Source of the DNA: Vombatus ursinus
Taxonomy: Eukaryota > Chordata > Mammalia > Diprotodontia > Vombatidae
NCBI RefSeq assembly: GCF_900497805.2
Contig: NW_020953952.1
Coordinates: forward strand, 448,848 to 512,847
Direction: 5' to 3'
DNA length: 64,000 bases
This document shows, piece after piece, positions 22,121-32,217 of this stretch. Position 1 is the first letter of the stretch. Each line of letters starts with the position of its first letter. The notes under the pieces were generated by a model. That model was not told the origin of the DNA. It saw only the letters and a program-made list of their open reading frames with translations, and did not search any database. A program made the position numbers and the translations under genes.

Positions 22121-22276
22121 CGAGGGGGTGAGGGACATGGTAGGGAGAAAAAAATTTTGATTGAAAAATATATTCTTATTAATTAATGATTGATTGCTTA
22201 TTGCACTATATGATCCATGATACTTTAGTACTCCCAGTAAACTTTGCACTCATAGCCATGTGGTTTCTCCTAGAAC
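22117..22276 (+). repeat. Inverted repeat, left arm (160 bp)
   Basis: The reverse complement of this stretch matches 23005-23165 with one base difference (near 22209) and one base of length difference in an A/T run. The arm begins in the G-rich end of the L1 tail and runs into unassigned sequence that ends 'tttctcctagaac'. The spacer is 728 bp. Confidence 0.97.
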
Positions 22277-23004
22277 CATAAATTCCCTTTTTTGGACATT
22301 AGCTTTCCTCATTCATGAAATGATAGAGTCGAAGAAGATTGTATTTTAGGTCCATTCCAGTTCTTCTATCCTTGACCTGATTAACCTTGTTTTTCATTCC
22401 TGCTTTATTTCTGAACTCCTTCTCTGCCAATGGTGTGATGTCAGGTCATACTAAGCCTCTGGTAAGACAAAAGATTTTCCCCCAGTGGGAGGAAGGAGGT
22501 ACAAGTTGAGAGAAAAATTCCAGAAACCACTGCACCTACAAATGCAGCACAGTGAGCACCAAAGAAAATTTACCAACTCTTGTGTACATCTTTAATCAGT
22601 TTCTTCATGGTTGCTGCATTTAAAACTTCTTGGGTTTTTCTTACCTTAGAATGGTATAATTATAAAGGGTTCTAGCTTCCTTTTCCTTATTATCTTTTAA
22701 TTACCTTTAAATTTTTCAGTCTGCTTGGATACAATCACACAACTCTGGGAAGTGCTGATTTACTGCAATCATTATATTTGCTCCTTTATCTCTTATTTAA
22801 ATGAAACTGAGGGCCAAGAAATGATTAAATGGCTTACATGTGTTTCCTTTATCCGTATATATACTGGCTGGGTATTTGTATTGTATGAAAAAAGTATGAA
22901 AAACGGGATCAATAAAGTATGGAACTGGTTTTTTTTTTATTCCTTACTAGTTGCTGATATTTTTATTCCTTACTAGTTGCTGATATAGTTATTTATAATA
23001 ACTA
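22277..23004. other. Spacer of the inverted repeat
   Basis: AT-rich sequence with no gene. An open frame of 83 codons (22725-22976) has no recognisable motif. Near its right end is an exact 26-bp tandem duplication (22935-22960 and 22961-22986). Confidence 0.6.
22935..22986. repeat. Exact 26-bp tandem duplication
   Basis: Two adjacent identical copies of a 26-mer that begins 'ttttattcc' and ends 'gctgatat', 18 bases before the right arm of the inverted repeat. Confidence 0.97.
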
Positions 23005-23165
23005 GTTCTAGGAGAAACCACATGGCTATGAGTGCAAAGTTTACTGGGAGTACTAAAGTATCATGGATCATATACTGCAATAAGCAATCAATCATTAATT
23101 AATAAGAATATATTTTTCAATCAAAATTTTTTTTCTCCCTACCATGTCCCTCACCCCCTCGAAAA
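23005..23165 (-). repeat. Inverted repeat, right arm (161 bp)
   Basis: Reverse complement of 22117-22276, from 'gttctaggagaaacca' to 'cctcgaaaaa'. See the left arm. Confidence 0.97.
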
Positions 23166-24364
23166 ATTACTTCTAGAAGAAGGAATTATGGTCAAGAACT
23201 TGATATAGTAGGGAAGGAATAAGAAACAATGGTAACCATCCATAAATGAAATTCTTGAATACAGGGAATAATCAAACTTTATAATAACTATTAAGTGAAA
23301 TAGATGACCAGAGGTAGAAGGGATGACAATAGAGATTATCTAGTCCAAGGCTTTCATTTTGTAGAAGAGGAAAATGAGGTCCAGACAGGTAAGGTGATTT
23401 GGCCTAGGTCAAACATTTCAAAGATAAGTACTGTCTCCAAGGTTAATCCTCTACTTATCCCTATGGCTTTTCTAACAAGCATTTATTGAGCACCTGCTAG
23501 GTTACAGGAGTATTTTGTTGTGGTGGTTCAGCTATTTCAGTCGAATCCCACTTTTTATACTTGAGTATCTGAGGCTAGATTGGAACTCACAAAGATGAAT
23601 GTTCCTGACTCCAGGTCCAGTACTCTATCCACTGAGCCAACTAGTTGCCATGAAAGAAATATAGGATCTGTTGGCTGCCCTCAAATTGCGCTCTCATGGC
23701 TGGGGCAATGCATATACAATAAGAAATCATCCTGGAGTCTTATTCTGCCTTCTTTTCTCATGTTGTAAACAAATACTTATCATACATCTATGATGTACAA
23801 AACATCAAACTTGGGACCAGGAATACAAAAGGCAAAACGGTTTCTGGCTTCAAGGAGCTTATATTCTATCCAGAGAAATAAACATGTATACACCTAGGAA
23901 CACCTAGAGTAGATATATGGTAAATTGTACAACCTTTAATTGTATATGCACAGAGACAAACAGTAATTTGAAGAAGCACAAACACTAACAATTTGGGGGT
24001 GTGGTTGATAGTAAAGGCCAAGGGTCAAGGCTAGGGGAGGAGTTAGGTTTTCATGGAGATAGTAAGTTGAGCCTTGATGAAGATAAGGATTCTGAGTGAC
24101 AGAAATGAGATAGAAGTGAACTCCAGGGGAGAGTGTCAGTAACACTTGTTCAAATGTTCAGAGAAGAAAGATAAGGTATGAAGTTTGGAGAATGGCAAAT
24201 TAATAGACCAAGTTGCCCCATGTGAAAGAAAGTAATGTGAAATAAGACTAGAAAAGTGGGCTTATAGAATCTAGAATGAGGGAGCTCAAACTTGGACCCC
24301 AACCAAGAACATTTAGAGATTAGAGAGTCTTATTCTGAGGCATTCTTGTGCATGTAAAATGAAA
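23166..24364. other. Intergenic: MIR-like and marsupial interspersed repeats
   Basis: A MIR-like piece lies near 23310-23415. A common marsupial interspersed repeat ('ttcaaggagcttatattcta') spans about 23460-23515 and 23776-24230 and is split by a SINE at 23516-23651. No gene is seen. Confidence 0.5.
23516..23651 (-). mobile_element. Marsupial SINE, diverged
   Basis: Antisense: 'gaggctagattggaactcac', 'gactccaggtccagtactct', 'atccactgagccaactagtt'. Confidence 0.75.
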
Positions 24365-25560
24365 AGGCCACACATTGCAATGGAAATGTCATTGGACTGG
24401 AGTTAGGAGGCCTAGGTATTCCTTAACCTCATGAAACAAAAGTCGCATTCCTTTAAAATGAAGGAGTTGGAATATGTAATCCTTAAAGTCCCTTCCAGCT
24501 CAAAAATTCTGTGTTCTATATTTTAAAGTCGTTCAGTTCTGAAATTCTGTAGCCACTGTTTTAAGGTCCTGCTGAGATCTAACATTCTACAAGAGCCATG
24601 TATAGCTCTCTTATTGGCTTGGGGGTATTATTCTATTCCTAAACTGTTAAACTGTTAACAGTTCATCAATGTACTGTACAAATGTCTGATTTCCCTACAT
24701 ACCCATGACAAAACCATGATGCAACACAAGTAAGGCTGAGTACAAAAGAAAACAGGCCCGTATTTCCAAATCCCAGTGCAATCTCACTAATTAACATAAT
24801 CCCCTGGGCATGTTCAAAATTCCCCACTTGAATTGCTCCTTCTAGATATGTTTGAGTTATCAGATTAGGTATAAGTACCTCTTCAGCAGAGAATCTTTTG
24901 ACCTTGGTGTCACCACGAGAATGCAATTTCTTCCACAGGTAGGATGAGAAAAATTGTATAACGCATTTGTATCTTAAGGTATGGTATTTTAATGTGCATA
25001 GCATTAGGAGTTAAAGGGATTTGCTCGGTAAACAACTGATGAGGAAGAGAAGACCTGGACTACAGGTCAGGAGCCAGCTTTCAGTCATGCCTGCCAATGA
25101 CTGGGAAGGATGAGTTTTTCTCCTCTCTGCACTTTGGCCTGCTTGTCTGTAAAATGATGGACTGTATGCCATCTAATATCTCTTCTAACTCTCAAGTTTT
25201 GTGCTACTATTATCTTTAAGGCTATATGTACCTCCAATATTCAATGGAATGTCTCTAGGAATGGAAAGCAGGCAAAGAGAATATTTTTTCTTTATTTTCT
25301 TATAAAGTTTCTAGAACATTATTTATGTACTTATTTCATGGAACCATTAAAAAATAGATTTTGAGAAAGAAGGGACCATAGGGAATATCCAACCAATTCA
25401 TTTTGAAAACAATTTTGCATTTGATAATGACAGTGGGCATTTCCATAGCATTTGACATTTACAAAGTACATTTCTCATCATAACATTGTGAGACAGGCTG
25501 TGTAGGTTTTCTGATTCCCATTTTACAAAAAGATGAAACAGTTTCAGAGAAGGCAAGTAG
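24365..25560 (+). repeat. Duplicated block carrying the promoter of the OR5M pseudogene (copy 3 of 3)
   Basis: More diverged than the other two copies, but collinear: a MIR-like piece near 24380-24500, 'cccatgacaaaaccatga', the promoter module, a MIR-like piece near 25040-25210, then 'tttcttataaagtttctaga'. Confidence 0.65.
24788..24945 (+). promoter_or_regulatory. Probable promoter and noncoding exon 1 of the OR5M pseudogene
   Basis: TAATTAA (24788-24794), EBF-type TCCCCTGGGC (24800-24809), TATAAGT (24870-24876) and donor CACAG|GTAGGA with GT at 24939-24940. The TATA-to-donor distance is 69 nt, as in OR5M-b. The intron to the acceptor at 29268-29269 would be 4331 nt. All four elements remain although the coding exon is frameshifted. 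Confidence 0.58.
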
Positions 25561-25739
25561 GTGGCCTAAACAGATAGAGTGGATCTCCAATATGCAGCCA
25601 TTACTGTCCACAGGCTCTCCTCTAACACTCTCTTCTCAAGTAGCTCATGTCCCAAGCTCCTGTTTACTGTCTAATGCGAGCATTACCAAGGCCATGATAC
25701 TTTTATAAACTGTTTCTGCTTAAATTATCAATAGATCTA

Positions 25740-25900
25740 AAGCTGGGTGACATTGGTGATCACCTAGTTCAACCCCCTATTTTGGCAAATGAATAAGTTG
25801 AGGTGCAGACAGGTTAAAAATCTTACCCAAGTAGTCACAGATAAGAAGCGACAAAACCAGGATTCACATCTACTTCTGGTGACTCACAGTTTGGTACTCT
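25740..25900 (+). mobile_element. MIR-like fragment
   Basis: 'gatcacctagttcaaccccc', 'caggttaaaaatcttaccca' and 'aaccaggattcacatctac' follow the order of a MIR/L2-associated core. Confidence 0.6.
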
Positions 25901-25925
25901 CTCCTATGATACATCTTATTAATGA

Positions 25926-26071
25926 CTTTTTTTTTGGCTAGGCAATGGGGTTAAGTGACTTGCCCAGGGTCACACAGCTAGTGAGCGTCAAGAGTCTGAG
26001 GTCCAATTTGAACTCAGGACCTTCTGACTCTAGGACCAGTGCTCTATCCACTGTGCCACTGAGCTACTCCA
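25926..26071 (-). mobile_element. Marsupial SINE, short form
   Basis: T run, 'gctaggcaatggggttaagt', 'tgcccagggtcacacagcta', 'gaactcaggaccttctgact', 'tatccactgtgccactgagc'. Confidence 0.92.
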
Positions 26072-26971
26072 TATGAATGATTTTCAAATGGAAAAAAAAA
26101 TTTAAATCTACTACATCATTCACTGATTCATTCATAGGGACAAGAGCTTTGCCTTCTGAACTAGCTTTCTCTTGTCAGTGTACTTATGGATTCTTCAAGA
26201 TTAGTCTCTTCATATTCCTTCTAAATGATAATATTAATTCAGTGTACAACCTTGGGAAAGTTGCTTCATTTCTCTGGGTCTCCATTTCACCATCTTTCAA
26301 GTGAGGCATATCATCTCTATTCTGCCTTGCTTACTTGGGTCAAAAGATAATGAGTGCTCAAGTATTTATAAGGAGTTTAAAAGTCCAGCAAATTATATGT
26401 AGAATATATTTTTCAACAAGAACCCGAGTTTAAACTTACTTCTACATGACTTCAAACTTCTGGGAAAAGGTAATCTCTCATTTTCTGTTTAATCAGAAGC
26501 ATCAGTTTTCAAGTGTACTTTTTTTTTCAATTAAGAGGTCAATCTGAACCAATTTTTTTCCTCAGAGTTTCATCTTGGGATGAAGTTGATTCTGAGTTCT
26601 TGAAGGTGATTTCTACAGAGTAAAACTGCCATCCAAAGATATGTTTCTGGGGTAGAAAACTGGGCCAAATAATAGCATGAATTTCAATTTGGGTAAATAG
26701 AAACTTCTGTACTTATATTTAAATACCAACTTTGCAAGTAAAGGCTGGTAGAAGAAACCACTAGGTAACAGTTCTCATGAAAATTTCTAGGGGCTTTAGT
26801 GGATTCTCTATAGGCCTCGAGTCAGGAAGACCTGAATTACTTAGCAAATTACTTAGCCTCTATCTGACTAAGTTTTCTCAACTATAAAATTGTGATTATA
26901 ACAGCATCTATCTCCCAGAGTTGTGAGCAAAGAAAGAGAGAAAGAGAAAGTGAGAGACAGAGACAGAGAGC

Positions 26972-27025
<54 letters not shown>

Positions 27026-28204
27026 ACAGCCTAGTCCATGGCTTAAGCTGAGTGAGTTTCCTTCTTTATCTCATTTCCTTCAGCCTGGCCTCAGCTTCTG
27101 GTTCCTTAGTCTATTCGTCTCTTTAAAAGCATGACTATTAATCATAACTTCCTAACTGTGATCCCTTTCCCTTCTTTCCCTGCTCCCACTCCAAACCTTT
27201 CCTTTGCCCATCTTTCTAAGAAGACAATCTCTTTTACCTTCAATATTTTTCAGGGTCCACCATGACCATTTCACAAAAAATAACAACTCCCCGTATCACA
27301 TTCAATGGCACTCCTCGTTAGAGAATAAGCCCTCATGAAAATTATCTCTCTTGGCATTCTCTATTGGTATAATTTCTGAAATTTATAAACCAATATGTGT
27401 ATAGAGTGGTGATATTTCAGGGCACAAAGCTCTTCCTGGAGCATATTAAGACATACTTTATAAGTGATCAACTATTCAGACTATGGGTAAGACTAGTCTT
27501 ATGATGGGGGCAGCATTTATATCCTCAAGGCTGAGAAAATTCATCAGGAAGTCATGTTCAAAAATACTACTCATCTTCTCTTATCCTCGCTTGGAAACTC
27601 ATTAATACACTAATACTCATTAAAAATGTTGCTAGAAACATTAGATTGGGGTTTGGGGTTTGTTTTTGTGATTCTATGATTAACTTGTCAACTATCAATT
27701 ATTTTCATTTTAGTATGAATTAATGCAATAGGATTACTCTTATTTTAAGTAGATGAAATATGTACTGAGGGGAAGGCAAGCTTGTAGAATAAACAGAAGG
27801 TTAGAAAAGTAGCAGAGTGTAACAAATATGGTACCAGTCTTGTTGCTAAGATTTTGGTTTACATCCTACATTTGACACATAATAATTATGACTATTTGCA
27901 AGTTACTTGACCTCTCCATATATCAAAGGGACTCTCCAAAACATCTGCCATTTGCATTGGAACAGAAAGTTTCCATACCGCAAAATACCTAAGTAGGATG
28001 AAGTCACAGGCTTCAAAAAAAGCAAACATGAATAGAACAGTAAGTAAGGAGACAAGAGCAATGAGAGAACCACAAGAGGGCAAAGGAGAAGGACATAGAA
28101 ATGGCAGACAGAAAGAGAGGAGATGAAGCCAAACTTCACTTCTTTTATAATTTTGTTGTGACATGACAAATGACCTGATAACTTTGTAGTATATATGATA
28201 TATT
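26072..28204. other. Intergenic, with MIR-like piece and GA microsatellite
   Basis: A MIR-like piece lies near 26790-26930, followed by a (GA)n run at 26929-27024. The sequence 27030-28200 is unassigned, with T/C-rich parts that could be old LINE. No gene is seen. Confidence 0.45.
26929..27024. repeat. (GA)n microsatellite
   Basis: Nearly uninterrupted GA over the last 50 bases, with GAAA and GACA variants before it. Confidence 0.92.
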
Positions 28205-28850
28205 TAATAATTTTTGTGGACTTGAAATGGAACTGATTTCTGGTTTGTTCTTCAGGGAAACAGGGACCAAGAAGAGTCTTCTTTATTGCTTACATACCCG
28301 TAGAGTATAGAATGAGGGAGGCGATAATCCTGCTGTAATGTCCTTATCGTCCCATAGTTGAAGTGTGGTACTACATTTTAGAAAGGGAAACTTACCAGTT
28401 GGAGTAGATTTGGAATATGTTGGCCAGGATGGCAAGAGGATCGAAGATCATTTCACACAAGAATCAAGGATTATTTAGAATAGTAGGGAAGCAATGATTC
28501 AGTGGAAGTGACAGATTTTTTCAAATATTAAAAAAAAAACTGTAATGTGAAAAATCAAATTTATTCTGGTTGGTCCTGAAGTACAGAGATAAGACCAACA
28601 CTAAGTTAGAGTGGCAAATTTTGGTTCAAATCAAGGAAAAACAAACAAACAAACATGCCCTTATACCTGTAGCTACGTCAAAGTGGAATGAGTTGGTTTT
28701 GGATTTAGGCAGTGGGTTTGTTTGTCATTTCTACCAGTGTTCAGCCAGAAGCTGAAGGACCACTGACTGAGAATGCTGTGGGTGGAATTCATCATTTGGG
28801 CAAGGGTTGGGCTAGATTGCCTCTGAGGTCTTATGTATATGAGCTTATGC
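28205..28850 (+). mobile_element. L3/CR1-type LINE 3' end
   Basis: 'aatatgttggccaggatggc', 'caaagtggaatgag', 'gggttgggctagattgcctc' and 'tgaggtcttatg' follow the CR1/L3 3' end in order (VQRRATRM-like region, KWNGLP-like region, LDGL-like end). It is decayed. Confidence 0.6.
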
Positions 28851-29302
28851 TACAGACAGAATGGACATTCATATGGAAGGAAAACCCACAAGCTCACATT
28901 CAGGCAACAAATAGGGACAAACTACTTGAACATTTCAGTTTAGGAGGGCAGGTTATCTATCCCTGACTCCAAGGCAGCAGACTGATGCTAAAAGATCAGT
29001 GAAGTGGTTTATGTGCCACACTGAAACAATCCCTTCCTTTACCTTCCAAAAGAAAAAGAAAGCATTTTTGATGAGATCCAAGTAATTCTTGTTGACGTGG
29101 CTGTGCGATTTAAAATGAGTTGTGTTTAACCCCATCTACCTTTTCTTACTATTTCAATACGATTGTTGTTGAAGTCATGTAAATGAAGCCTTTTGACTCT
29201 TTGTAAGGAAGTCATGAGACAAGGGCAAAGGAACACTCGTTATTTGTTTCTACCGTTCTTCTTAAATAGCCGAACCAATGAGTTTCAAGTGGAGACCAGG
29301 AA

Positions 29303-30242
29303 ATGTCCAGCAGAAACTACACTCAAGTGACTGAATTCATTCTTCTGGGATTAACCAGCCGTTCAGAGCTGCGCACTACTTTTTTTGTGCTGTTTCTCAT
29401 GATCTACACGGTCACCGTGCTAGGCAATCTTGGCATGATTGTTTTAATCAAGATTGATTCTCGACTTCACACCCCCATGTACTTTTTTCTCTGTAGCTTA
29501 TCATTTCTGGATCTGTGTTTCTCTACAAATGTCACCCCAAAGATGCTTGAAAACTTCTTATCAGAGAAGAAAAAACATTTCTTATACTGGTTGTTTGGTC
29601 CAGTGTTACATCGTCATCGCTGTAGTGCTCACTGAACACTGTATGTTGGCTGTCATGGCCTATGATCGTTACATGGCCATCTGCAACCCACTGCTGTACA
29701 GCAGTAAAATGTCAAAGAGTGTCTGTATCCGGCTGGTGATCATTCCCTATGTTTATGGATTCCTTCTCAGTGTGATGGAAACTTTGAGGACCTACAATTT
29801 ATCCTTCTGTGGTGCTAATGAAATTAATCACTTCTACTGTGCTGACCCCCCTCTCATCAAACTAGCATGTTCTGATACATACAGTAAAGAGCTATCCATG
29901 TATATAGTCGCTGGCTATAGCAATGTCCAGTCCCTTCTCATCATTCTTACATCTTACATGTTCATCCTTGCGGCCATTCTCCGGAGCCGTTCTGCTGAAA
30001 GCAGGCGCAAGGCTTTCTCGACATGTGGGTCCCACCTCCCAGTTGTTACCATATTCTATGGGACCCTGTTCTGTATGCATTTAAGGCGTCCCACTGAGGA
30101 GTCTGTAGAGCAGGGGAAAATGGTGGCTGTGTTTTATACAACAGTGATCCCCATGTTGAACCCTATGATCTATGGCCTCAAGAACAAAGATGTGAAGGTG
30201 GCCCTGAACAAAGCAATTGGAAGGAAAGTTTTGACTAAATAA
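29303..30242 (+). pseudogene. Olfactory receptor pseudogene, OR5M-like (copy d), one frameshift
   Basis: The exon spans a complete OR of about 312 codons. The first part encodes the N-terminus with an NYT glycosylation site at residue 5, TM1 and TM2. The frame breaks in the A run at 29570-29575, where six A follow 'gagaag' and five would keep the frame. The rest is open to 30242 in the other frame, with [31 protein letters not shown] and [13 protein letters not shown] see no other disabling change. SLKNKD-type 'GLKNKDVK' replaces the usual SLRNKDVK. The acceptor is probably 'aaatag' (29267-29269). A short upstream frame, ATG at 29278 to the tga at 29332-29334, overlaps the start. Because the single lesion is in a homopolymer, a sequencing error or a segregating allele is possible. 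It is more diverged from copies a-c than they are from each other and may be a different OR5M member. Confidence 0.85.
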
Positions 30243-31040
30243 AAGTGCTAATCTGTTACCTTTTCACTATTATAAACTAGTAGATAAGTTGGCATACATT
30301 TCTATATCCCATTCTATACTAATCACAAATCATTCTTACCCGTCTCGTTTTAGACCAGGATGTCAGCTTCTTCCTCTTTCCACAGGCAATAGAATGGCAG
30401 GTTGGAACTACCTAAGAGAAAAATTTCAAAGAGCCTCAAACACCTTAGAAGGCCCATTTGTATTATGCAATTTATCAATTAAATAAAAATCTTTTACCAT
30501 CTTTGTGCACTAAAGTTGTCATTTTGATCTTCCAGCCCTGTTCTAAATTATCACATGTGGAAGGTAAGGAGATGGAAACTGTCTGATGCCCCAACCAAAG
30601 CTGGAAACCTTTCCTTCTCCCTTCCAAAACTGCTAATGAGAAGCTAGAAGATGGATTCTCATCAGCTGCTGCCACTGAGGGGCTCCCTTTCCTAAGCAGT
30701 TCTCACTGCCCTTTCGCCCAGTTCCCAATAGGTGCAGAAAGTCTACTGTCAAGTGACCCCTATAACCTTACCTCTGCTGGAATGATACAGTCTTATCCCA
30801 CTCTGATCCTTGGACTTACTATACACTGGGTACAGGACTCTGTGCCGTGCCATGGCTCCCCAAAGTCCTCAATGACTTGCCATTTTCATTGTTCCTTTCG
30901 TTTTTAGAATCTATTTCCTGGACTCTCCAGATGCCCTAAATTCTATACAAACCCTTCTTTATGTAATGTCTCCGCCAGTTAAAATGGGAATTCCATGAAA
31001 ATAACAATTGTCTCAATTTTCTGTTTGTATCTCCTTATAT
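30243..31040. other. Intergenic, unrecognised
   Basis: Downstream of the OR5M pseudogene. It has no gene or clear repeat apart from an L2-like stretch near 30790-31030, which I hold with low confidence. Confidence 0.35.
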
Positions 31041-31275
31041 TTGTTCAGTTTTTCAGTCATGACTGATTTTTCATGTCGTCATTTAGGGTTTTCTTGACAA
31101 AGATACTGGAATGGTTTGTCATTTCCTTCTCCAGTTCATTTTACAAATGAGGGAACTGAGACAAACAGGGTCAAGTGACCTGACTATGGCCACGCTAGTA
31201 AGTATCTGAGGCTAGATCTAAATTCAAGAAAATGAGTCTTCATGACTCTGGGCCCAGCACTCTATCCACCACTGC
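31041..31275 (-). mobile_element. Marsupial SINE, long form
   Basis: Antisense: 'ttgttcagtttttcagtcat', 'gggttttcttgacaaagata', 'ttttacaaatgagggaactg', 'gggcccagcactctatccac'. Confidence 0.88.
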
Positions 31276-31636
31276 AGGCTTCTCTTTGTGGTGAAAGGGG
31301 AGGGAACCATTCCAGGAAGCAGCATACTCCCTTCCTTCCAGGAAAGAAGGAAATGACATTCCCTCTAGTCTCCAGGTTGATGTCTTATTTGGGAGGAGAG
31401 TAATATTCCTCTAGCTTCAAGTATTTCCTCATTTGCCAGAATTGCCCAAAACGCTGAAAGGATTTCACCCTGAAGCCTAAGTCAAAGCCAAAACATTGGC
31501 AATTTATCAAAATCTTTCACTAATGATTAACTCCCTCCCTCAACCATTAATTAGTTGTATCTCCCCTTATTTCTTTAATGTGAGATGTTTAGTAGTGCTT
31601 TTTTTTTCTGTTTGTTTGTTTATTTTGGTTTTTTTA

Positions 31637-31868
31637 GGCTGCTAGACCACAGCGAGGGTACAGAACAGCCTACTGTCAGGAAGACCCGAGTTCAAATTTG
31701 CCCTCAGACACTTAGTAGCTGTGTGACCTTGGGTAATTCATTTAACTCTGTTTGCCTCAGTTACTCCTCTATAAAATAAGGTGAAGGACATGGCAAACCA
31801 CTCCAGTCTCTTTGCCAAGAAAATCCCAAATGGGATCTCAAAGAATCGGATGTGACTGAACAATAGTA
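31637..31868 (+). mobile_element. Marsupial SINE, long form
   Basis: 'caggaagacccgagttcaaa', 'gtgtgaccttgggtaattca', 'gccaagaaaatcccaaatgg', ending 'gtgactgaacaata'. Confidence 0.88.
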
Positions 31869-32217
31869 TTTTTTAACTGCTAGATAATAGTTTTGATTGG
31901 TAACAACATTGTTTGAAACAAAATGCTAACAAAGTATCCAGTGTGGTAGAAGACTATGGAGCGTGGAATTGTAAAACAAAACAAAACTGACAAACAAAAA
32001 AAACCAATGACTATGACAATGAAGATAGAAACAACAACAACAAAAAACAAAGCAATCAAATGTGGATGCTGGGAAGGTTAATGACCCAGCCTGGCCTCAA
32101 AGAAGAGAGATATGAGAAGTCACCTTCGTCTCTTCCCCATTCCTTTGTGGAGCTGTATGACTGTGTGTGGAATACTGCACATAATGATAGAGTTTTCATG
32201 GGCTGCCCCTAGTTTTG

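Noticed and set aside
26892-27134. Arg/Glu-rich open frame
   Set aside because: It is the translation of the (GA)n microsatellite at 26929-27024.
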